Assembly (NCBI GenBank): GCA_026119855.1
Contig: JAOWBW010002204.1
Coordinates: 1 to 64,000, forward strand
DNA: 64,000 nt
Direction of reading: 5' to 3'
DNA from: Campanula takesimana
Taxonomy: Eukaryota; Streptophyta; Magnoliopsida; Asterales; Campanulaceae
Notes under the pieces: model-generated
What the model was told of the DNA's origin: nothing
Database searches by the model: none
The model's input: only the letters and a program-made list of their open reading frames with translations
Shown here: positions 56,807 to 64,000 of the stretch, piece after piece
Layout: every line of letters starts with the position of its first letter
Numbering within the stretch: the first letter of the stretch is position 1
Position numbers and translations under genes: made by a program

Positions 56807-57005
56807 TTTGATGAACCCAACACTCAGGAGTTTCTCTATCTCTTGTTTGACTTGTACTGACCACTCTGGCTTAATTCTGCGGAGTTCTGCTTGACTGGCC
56901 TCGAATCAGGAAGCAGTGGTATCTTGTGCTCAACGATCGAATTGGCTAGCCCCGGCATATCTTTGTAGGACCAAGCGAACACATCCATAAATTCTCAGAG
57001 AAGCG

Positions 57006-58078
57006 CTATGAGGGCTTGTCGGTCTTCCCCTTTGAAGAAACTGAAATCTTGGTCTCTTTCGGATCATCGTCTGTCCCCAGATTAACTGTTTGCATTTCTT
57101 CGGCATCAATAGGACCATTTCCGCCACGAAGACCTACTTGCTTATTAATTTCTTTTAAGATTTGTTCGTTTTCTTGATCTATCTCGTCATATGACTCATT
57201 ATTATCTAATTCGTTAGAGTTATTAGTTAATTCATCATTTAGGACGCTAGCAATCTCGGGATACTCAGAAACATCTATTTTTTTATTAAGAAAGTAGGGG
57301 AATACACGTTCCGCGATGGCATCCAAGTCCTCTTGGGTGAGCTCATCGGTAGCGGTATCTGACTCTAAGGTAAGAGTTACAAATTTTCTTGCCCTATGGG
57401 GATGGGGAGTACATCCTAATTCCTTGATCAGGAAGTCTTCACTTGCTATGGGTCCCCAGTTGTGTACCAATTCTGAATAGGCTCGTCACTTTTCTCGATG
57501 AGCTTGGTGTAGTCTTGGTTCGGAGCGTCCCCCTTCTTTATTGCATTAATCTGAGTGTCCTCTAGCTTGCAAAGGTTGAGAAATTGGTGCAGTAGGTCTT
57601 CTCCCAACACAAAGTCCCACTCACTGAATGCCTCGGCCTTGGTACCCCCTAATTCTCGAGGTAGCCACGAGAATTGCATCGGTTCTGTTTCGAGTGAGTA
57701 CGGATCACAGTCACTAAATATTTCAAAGCCCGGTTGGCGCTTCCCCCTATGGTCAATCCATGGTTCAGGGAACATGAAGTATGGAAAGTTTTCCCCCTCG
57801 CGTACAAAGTACCCGTTTAGAGTCTTTCGATAGGGTGGTGCGACTGGAACTATATATGAGGTCCAATCCCTTTCTTCTTTGGGGATGCCTTTTAATAGTG
57901 ACACATACCCTAGACCATATTCTGGGGGGTATAGAACGACAGGTGGTGGTTCTTTTATCCCTTGTAAATGCTTGCCAAGTCCAATACCGGGGAAGTATCC
58001 CTGTTTTAGCATCATGTTAAGTACTGGACGCGTTCTGGAGAATGGAATCTCCTTGGAATAGTCATTTTCATTGCGCAC
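57006..58078 (-). pseudogene. G-patch-like region upstream of RT in element C
   Basis: The frame 58078-57446 contains MLKQGYFPGIGLGKHLQGI, a G-patch-like Gly-rich motif found between protease and RT in Tat/Ogre elements. An overlapping frame, 57470-57006, is acidic and Asn-rich. The aspartic protease that should lie before it is not seen, so a deletion between gag and this region is likely. Confidence 0.65.
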
Positions 58079-58294
58079 CTATACCATCTATACACTACTT
58101 TGCTTTCGGAAAAGGTGAGAAATTTAAAAGAAGCTATCTATTACTAAAAATTGAAATTGATAGGAGGGCATGCTCTCACCCACAATGATTCTTAGGTGAG
58201 TATGATCCCTTAAGGAATAGAAAAGGAAACAACTAGTTTAAAAGGAAGAAACGTCTAAGCTATGAAAATGAGGTAAAAACTAGTCTACTAAAAA
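58079..58294 (-). other. Spacer between gag and the G-patch region of element C
   Basis: AT-rich, no ORF. It is where protease would be expected. Confidence 0.5.
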
Positions 58295-59080
58295 CTAACT
58301 AATGTAGTGGAAGAGGAGCTTGAGGTTTGGACCGCCTATCTTGATCACGAGGCCGATCCCATCGCCTATTATATGTAGAGTGCCTTGATCTATAAGATCT
58401 TGGATCTTATCTCTTAAGTTATTGCATTTGTCGGTGTGGTGACTGCGACACTGATGGTAGTAGCAATACAGGTGCAAGGCCCTTCCGACTCCCTCATATT
58501 TGGGTTTGTACCCCCTCATAGGTGCTAACTTGCCTTCCCTCTCAAGCTCTTGGAACACCCTACCAAGTCGGATTTGGCTCAAATCGGTGTAGACCCTTGG
58601 TGGCTTTGGTTGGAGGCTTTGCATGATGCTCTCATAGTGGTCCCTCATGACATTAAGGTGATGATTATGTTCCTCTTCCATTTAGTTCTTTAGGTCTTGA
58701 TAAAGCAGGCTGATGCAGTTACCTACCTCATCGTTGATGACCTTCTCTTGGTTGTCCTCTAAATCTTGGGATCTCTGGACAGCGGCATTGTACCACTTAC
58801 TCATTTCATTGTATTCAGTTTGCAACATTTCGAGCTTACTGCCGTCGATCATTCTCTCGATTTCGGCCCAATCCTTTTCGCTTTGTTCGTTACGCTCTTT
58901 GACTTGGTCATGAGAATGATAGGAGGTATAGTCGAGCCCTCTGAAGCGAAATTCTTGCATGATGTTGATCTCCGGGGCCTCTCCGTTGGGTAGGCCTTCC
59001 TTCCAACCTCCGGTGGCTTCCATCTTGAAGCGCAGACTTTGTGAGATTTCTCTGAGAGACATTTCTTTGCGGGCGGACAT
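58295..59080 (-). pseudogene. gag: Tat-type gag of element C with one internal stop
   Basis: The minus-strand ATG is at 59080. An in-frame TAA at 58684-58682 splits about 262 codons. The first part is hydrophilic and helical (WAEIERMIDGSKLEMLQTEY). The second ends with YCYYHQCRSHHTDKCNNL and the helix RDKIQDLIDQGTL, the zinc-knuckle-like end of Tat gags. It is much shorter than full-length Tat gag, so the N-terminal part is probably deleted. Confidence 0.65.
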
Positions 59081-59225
59081 TGTGTTAGGAGCAAGGAGCT
59101 ACTTTGCTGATCGGACGGACCTAGAGTGCGGAAACTGTGTCAAATCCAGGTTGGGGTCCCAACAAGTCGGCTTTTATGCAACAGGGGTTGACCAACACGG
59201 CAGATTCACATAAAAGGGAGGATGT

Positions 59226-59256
59226 CTCGTACGAGACAATGGATGTCTCGTACGAG
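59226..59256. repeat. Paired CTCGTACGAG palindrome upstream of element C gag
   Basis: Perfect copies at 59226-59235 and 59247-59256, starts 21 bp apart, 146 bp upstream of the gag ATG (59080, minus strand). Confidence 0.85.
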
Positions 59257-60104
59257 GCATCCAGCCTAAAAGTCAGATTGCAGATTTTAATCCTATTGGT
59301 CGGATGGAATTTAATCCATTTTAAGAGGTTACTACTCTAGTGGAACAGTGGATTCTGTCACCCTAGAATATGAGCCCCTTGTTTTTCACCTGTATTGCAC
59401 TCTCCCAAACGGACAATTCGGGCAAAGGTCCCATATTCTCATCGGAATCCACCATTCGATTAACCAAACCTAAGTGACCCGTAGTTGTTTTGCACTTTGT
59501 TAATCAACGCATTAATGCAATCAAACCTTGTGAATTTTAAGGGACAACCGAAAGGGACATGTTGAACGGTGCGGTCGAAACTAAGCCAAAATGGCATCCA
59601 CAATCCCGCACAGAATAGTGAAAGTAGGAACACACAAGCTCGGATTTCTGTAGAGAGGTTCTCCATTCTTTCAAAATCCTTTGTTCAACATTTTACCGAA
59701 TGGACATTCATCATATTCACAAGGGAGGATTATAGATTGTAAAGACGCGTTATCTTGGGCAAAGATTAAAACAACCCTAAGAATCGAACTGACCGGTCTC
59801 GAGAAGTGTCTTATTAACTAGTATGTATGCATGAGGTTGATGCAAGGCTTACGGCTAAGGCTCCCCATGAACACAGTCTAGGAGCGTGTCACGGAGTGGG
59901 TACACCATCTTTGGAGAGACCGGCGAGGGCCATTCGTTAGAATGGGGGTGCTGACCGACATCCGTCCTCCGATTGGGACCCGGGTTTATAGGGTATGTAG
60001 TGCAATTAATCTACATGTGTGCACGTGTGTGAGAGTCAAGATCTAGGTGTCAAGGTTAAAATAGAAAGTTTTTTTTTTTAATTAAAAACAAAAACATGTA
60101 ATGG

Positions 60105-60163
60105 CCGGGCCAAGTGGCTGCCTACGTTTCCCTCTTGTGGAGGAACTCAGGCCGTCGTAGTTC
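60105..60163 (-). other. Putative structured RNA element, element C leader copy
   Basis: The minus strand has CTACG (60160-60156), GGCCTGAG, an upper stem CCTC / GAGG, and CGTAGGCAGCC. Confidence 0.5.
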
Positions 60164-60389
60164 ACACATAAGGCAAACGCATGTAAAACAGGGGATAAAC
60201 ATTTAACAAGTACTCCTGCAAAACAAAGGTTAGCCTTATAATATATGGGGAGTTTCTTCGTCGTTAGGAAAGTCCCAAGACTCAGAAATATGGGGGAGGG
60301 CAGATCTGGAACTCTGTGTGCGTGTTTGAACCGAATAAAATTCCCTTTTCAAACCAGAGAGTCAGATCCGCCAGGCAGAACTGAGATGT

Positions 60390-60420
60390 CTCGTACGAGA
60401 CAAGTGATACCTCGTACGAG
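60390..60420. repeat. Paired CTCGTACGAG palindrome near the PBS of element C
   Basis: Perfect copies at 60390-60399 and 60411-60420, starts 21 bp apart, about 100 bp inside the PBS. Confidence 0.85.
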
Positions 60421-60517
60421 GCATCCCAGTCTGGGAACAGACTAACGTACAGAATGCAGAATTTTGAAACAATGATGATTTCTTTCGACGCAAGTCTGAC
60501 CCACTTACTGTGATTCT

Positions 60518-60535
60518 TCCCCAGCAGAGTCGCCA
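60518..60535 (-). other. Primer binding site of element C (tRNA-Arg type)
   Basis: The minus strand reads TGGCGACTCTGCTGGGGA beside the LTR end. Confidence 0.88.
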
Positions 60536-60536
60536 C

Positions 60537-61503
60537 TGTTTGCGCGCGAGGTTTTTGCTTCGATGGCACGCTTTCGACCTTCGATTCACCTTCTTGTTGA
60601 TTTGAGAGTCGTCGGAACACGGATCGAGATGTCTGGATTCGGGGGTTAAGTTATGAATTGGGAAGGTCAAGGAGCACCCAATTCACCCAATCTAGGATTG
60701 GTCTTGCTAAGAAATCATCATCATCGTTTCAAAATCATGCATTCGTGTACCAAAAGATAAAAACAAACAAATAAATAATGACTTATTTATTTAGGATGTC
60801 GGATCATGTGCTCGAGACCATCTCCATGGGTTGGAGAGGCTCTAGGCTGATCCTTTAATGGAATCACACTACTTCCAACACAAAGAAGGAGATGAGAAGA
60901 TAGAAAAACAAAGATTTACCTAAGCGTTTTCTTCAAGAATCCTATGGATGGCCTTGACTAAAGGCCTTGATCCTCCAAATTTCGTGGGTATCAGAGAGGG
61001 GCTGATTAGAAGAACTTCTTTGGTCAGATTTTGAGTGGTTGTTTGGTGAATATAGAGTCTACCCTTTTTTTGGTTCAAGAACCTTATATTTATAGGAGAT
61101 TTTGACCTAGGGTTTTGGCCAAGAAGGTAAGTTGAAGTGGGGATCAATGAGTTGATCTCCACAGAGGTATTTTTGGACTCTAGGATCGGCCATTAGGTTT
61201 TCCCGGATTGCATGAATGTTTGCCAAAAAAAGGGGTTAAGATCAACAAGGAAACTGACCAAAAAACCCGACTGTCGAGGGGGATACCTCATACGAGACAT
61301 CAATGTCTCGTACGAGGCATCTAAGTGCTGCAATCACTTATTTGCCCTCTGCGATAGTTTTAATGTTCATTTTGGCCCCTAACTAACGGAGTCAGTCAGA
61401 AACTTAACGAAACATGTCCAACTTAACGAGTTTTGACCCAAATCAAAGGCGAGACACAGAAGTAGTGTGATTATAAATGAATGTCCAAAATGGGGTGTCT
61501 ACA
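60537..61503 (-). repeat. 5' LTR of element C (right copy)
   Basis: 967 bp. TATAAATA on the minus strand at 61094-61087. It has a short segment near 61430-61450 that the left copy lacks. Confidence 0.85.
61287..61316. repeat. Paired CTCGTACGAG palindrome, right LTR of element C
   Basis: CTCATACGAG at 61287-61296 and CTCGTACGAG at 61307-61316, starts 20 bp apart, at the position matching the left LTR pair. Confidence 0.8.
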
Positions 61504-63008
61504 GAGCCACGGGGTTGGCCATGCTTGAGTCAATGAATGGTGGAATGGTCGAGTCAATGTAATCAATAGTCGAGTCTAAAGTTGTAAAAATTGAGTCTCT
61601 CGTGAAATGAAATGAATCATTTTTACTTCTATTCTCTCTAGACTTGAGGCATTATTTGAAAATTACATTAACTCTCGGAATCGCTTTGATTAATGTTTCC
61701 AAATGATTGCTATGTCCCCAAAATGACGAGTTGACTCCCCAAACATAACAGTTAACAACGACTCATTAAAGGATGAATGGACCTAAACATAAAAGGGTGC
61801 TAAATTCAAACGATTAATCTTGATGTGAATGAATGTTGTGATCAATTGGCATGAAGAAAACCATTAATGGCAAATCTTCCCCCATACACTCTCCCGATAT
61901 ACAACCCCATACATCTTTCTGAGATAAATCCCTGATACACGCCAAAGGCATCCCGAGACAGTGAAAAAGTGAGGGCGTTGTTGCTCAACCACCAAGGTTT
62001 AACTGTGATCACGTGTGCGCCATCAGGCAAAGGGCTTCCCGGACTTTCAAAGTCAGCCCAAAGTGACAGGCACACCGCCAAGGGGCTACAAAGGAGCTAA
62101 TACCCGAGAAAGCGAGCTAGGGCTAGTGTTTACCTCCTCCTAAAAAAAAAAGAGGAAAAGGAAGTGAATGTAAAAAAAAAAGAAAAAAAATGAATGATGA
62201 GAAAAGAAAATGAATGAATGGAAAGGAGGAGAGGAAATAGCAAAAAGGAATGTTTGCCTCAAAAGGCCCGTTTACCCCAAGAGGTCCATCTCGGGGAGAT
62301 TGCCGCAAAGCAAAGTGGGCAACAACATCCTCCGAGACAGCAAAAGGAAACCAATCCCGGCAAAAGCTGCCCAAAGGCAGAACTACGGCGACCTGAGCTC
62401 CTCATATTGAGGGGAATGTAGGTAACCTTCAGGGTCCGGTCATAGCGTGAAATGAATCCATCAAACCTCGGTCCTCCCAAAATGACCCGGTTCTCTTCTT
62501 GGTCCCGTGAATGACCAACCTCCCGGATATGACTAATTCCTCCTAAACACACTTTGATCTTTCCATTGATCGAATCTGAATCTCAAATGATCACAACATT
62601 TATGCATGTTAAGGCTAATTGCTTGAATTTTGACCTAATACTGAACAAGGTCCATTCGAGCAACCGTTTTGATGGCATTAATTAAGGCTGATTTCGAATG
62701 CCTCGACAAGTCTTCTATTCCACATCTTAGGAAATTGCCAAACACGTGAATTTCTGTCCATAGGCTTCCTTCCTAAGAAAAGGGACTCACTCCCGTAAAT
62801 GCCTATGTGTGTCTATTCGTGTGAGCAAGCGTGATTTGCTCTTGTCCGTGTCAGAGTCAACTATTGCTCTTGTCCGTGTCAGAAGTCGGCTAGGCCACTC
62901 CTAGAAAGAGAAGATGGTGGGATTGGATGCTTAGGGAGAAGAAACCCGTGAGAAGAGCAAACCGCATCCCGAACAGGGGAAGACGCGCACCCAAAGGGAA
63001 AGGGTGAG
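61504..63008 (+). mobile_element. Non-coding part of a further Tat-type element (D)
   Basis: No credible gene. Tat affiliation rests on the CTACG hairpin copy at 62380-62440 and on the repeat-rich nature. A strongly purine-rich strand bias at 62138-62240 (A and G nearly throughout) is notable. Whether this is the continuation of element B or another element cannot be decided here. Confidence 0.4.
62380..62440 (+). other. Putative structured RNA element, element D copy
   Basis: CTACG (62383-62387) pairs with TGTAG (62417-62421) using one G-T. The conserved GACCTGAG and a 7-bp upper stem CTCCTCA / TGAGGGG follow, then GGTAACC and GGTCCGGTC. Confidence 0.5.
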
Positions 63009-63246
63009 ACCCGAAGAATAGTTCCGGGCGAAGGCAAAACATTGGGGCTGGCAAGCCATGACTGTGAAACCCGAGGAATAGCTCTGGGCGAAGGCAAAAC
63101 ACTTGGGCTGGCAAGCCATGAGTGTGAAACCCGAGGAATAATTCCTGGCAAGGCAAGACACTGGGGCTGGTGAGCCATGACCATGAAACCCGAGGAGTAG
63201 TTCCGGCAAGGCAACGCACTGGGGCTGGCAAGCCATGATTGTGCAA
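63009..63246 (+). repeat. Four tandem units of about 60 bp
   Basis: Units begin ACCCGAGGAATA (first unit ACCCGAAGAATA) and contain GGGCTGGCAAGCCATG. GGCTGGCAAGCC is a near-palindrome. The third and fourth units are slightly shorter. ORFs across it encode repeated Pro/His-rich peptides, a by-product of the repeat. Confidence 0.8.
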
Positions 63247-64000
63247 TGGAAGGACCAACAAAGAGTCATGCTTTGGGTAAAACGGTTTGAGTCAAATAAG
63301 GTCTCCCATCTGTCAAAATTCCCTAAAGTCCTCAGAAAGTTTGGTCAAAAAGTCAACCATGCTTGTATGATCCGTACGGCTGGTTTTTCCATGTGAAAAA
63401 ATTCACATCAGCAACTTGTATCAGCTGATTTCCCACAAGTGAAACTCATTTTCACTTGTTCAAAACCTGTCAGATACGTGTCAAGGTCCAAATAATTGAG
63501 TCCAAACACGTTTCGAGAATCCCCGACGGTCCAGAAATGACCACAAAGCCCTCTCGAGGCCCAAGCTATGCATAAACGGTGATTTACGAATAAAAAGGAC
63601 AATGTTTTAAACAACCAAAGATAACAAATTTTCATACATTGTTTTTGAATAAAACAAATCAAAAGAAAAATTGTTCTCTGTCTCTACTTGCTTTTGCAAG
63701 TAACCGGTTGAGACAAAGGGGTCTTACCCATCAGACTTTTCCAAGCATACGTGTACTCCATATCTTCGCCATTAATGCCAAAGATACCGCATTTAATGCT
63801 CCTTACCTAACGGCTGGAATTCAAATTGTTAACCTTCTTCCTCAAGACTCAAGTCATTAACTCTTATAAATAGAGGACTTGGAGCATTGAAGATGGTTGG
63901 TGATTTTAGTGCATTGAAGAGAATTGATTGTTTAGAGTATTCATTGAAGCTCAAACATTCCTTGTCCCAAAAATCATTAGACAATTGTTGGGACATACAC
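63247..64000 (+). promoter_or_regulatory. Possible LTR promoter of element D
   Basis: TATAAATA at 63865-63872 follows an AT-rich, palindrome-bearing stretch (CCGTACGGCT at 63372-63381) and precedes a leader-like sequence running out of the window. This fits an LTR beginning after the tandem repeats, but no LTR start or PBS can be confirmed. Confidence 0.35.

Larger units (their letters stand above)
59081..60517 (-). other. Leader of element C
   Basis: Non-coding. It contains a palindrome pair upstream of gag (59226-59256), a segment near 59365-59420 related to the leaders of A and B (minus strand reads GGTGAAAAACAAGGGGCTCA), a CTACG hairpin copy (60105-60163), and a second palindrome pair near the PBS (60390-60420). 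Confidence 0.65.
36011..61503 (-). mobile_element. Large Tat-type Ty3-gypsy element C with two antisense genes, interrupted by copia-2
   Basis: On the minus strand LTRs start TGTAGACACCCC and end with GCGCGCAAACA. A tRNA-Arg PBS lies inside the right LTR, so transcription runs leftward. Order on the minus strand: LTR, PBS, leader, gag, G-patch region, RT, RNase H, archaeal-like RNase H, integrase, then two genes in the opposite direction, a repeat-rich 3' region, and LTR. Without copia-2 it is about 14.8 kb. The extra RNase H and extra ORFs are known features of the Tat lineage. All coding parts are broken. A paired palindrome marks the spacers. Confidence 0.85.

Noticed and set aside
62879..63269. 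Three overlapping minus-strand ORFs with repeated Pro/His-rich peptides
   Set aside because: They are translations of the about 60-bp tandem repeat in all frames, a property of a repeat length divisible by three, not evidence of a protein.

Overview
The window is nuclear DNA from a large-genome flowering plant, almost certainly a dicot-type genome; I cannot name the species. It contains no convincing host gene. Essentially all of the 64 kb is LTR retrotransposons nested in one another. The evidence is paired LTRs, primer binding sites, polypurine tracts, target site duplications (TSDs) and gag/pol domains typical of plant Ty3-gypsy and Ty1-copia elements.

Layout. 1-571 is the right end of a Tat/Ogre-type LTR (element Z) with its primer binding site at 574-591. 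About 1131-2013 plus 31099-31597 is an old copia LTR on the minus strand (element E). It was split by Tat-type gypsy element A (2014-31098, plus strand). A was split by a SIRE-type copia (copia-1, 4500-26922, TSD GACTG). The 3' LTR of copia-1 was split by a young Tekay/Del-type chromovirus (16690-25732, TSD TGCGC, LTRs of 2217 bp each). The order of insertion is therefore E, A, copia-1, Tekay. At 31623 a second A-like element (B) starts just inside E; only its 5' LTR, leader and gag remnant are present. From 36011 to 61503 lies a large Tat-type element on the minus strand (C). It has broken gag, G-patch region, RT, RNase H, archaeal-like RNase H and integrase, and two plus-strand (antisense) genes between pol and its 3' LTR. 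One antisense gene was split by a second SIRE-type copia on the minus strand (copia-2, 40073-50782, TSD AGGGT). 61504-64000 looks like the 3' region of a further Tat-type element (D), ending in an LTR-like promoter.

How parts work together. Each element had gag for the particle, pol for protease, integrase and reverse transcriptase, and LTRs as promoters. Every pol in the window is broken; the gag of copia-1 is the best-preserved reading frame. Both copia elements also carry a gene-like unit (ORF2) between pol and the 3' LTR, with its own TATA box, CT-rich leader, short first exon, intron and a basic nuclear-type protein.

Most interesting signals. (1) Both copia elements are saturated with a short CpG word, TGCGCC in copia-1 and TGCGCA in copia-2, clustered at matching places including the ORF2 intron. 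(2) Element C carries seven tandem pairs of a CTCGTACGAG palindrome spaced 20-21 bp. They lie in both LTRs and 146-160 bp upstream of the ATG of gag and of both antisense genes. (3) A hairpin with a CTACG/CGTAG basal stem and partly covarying upper stem occurs five times in Tat-type elements A, C and D. (4) Each retroelement family here has its own private CpG-centred, often palindromic word. These are proposals from reading by eye, not tested results.
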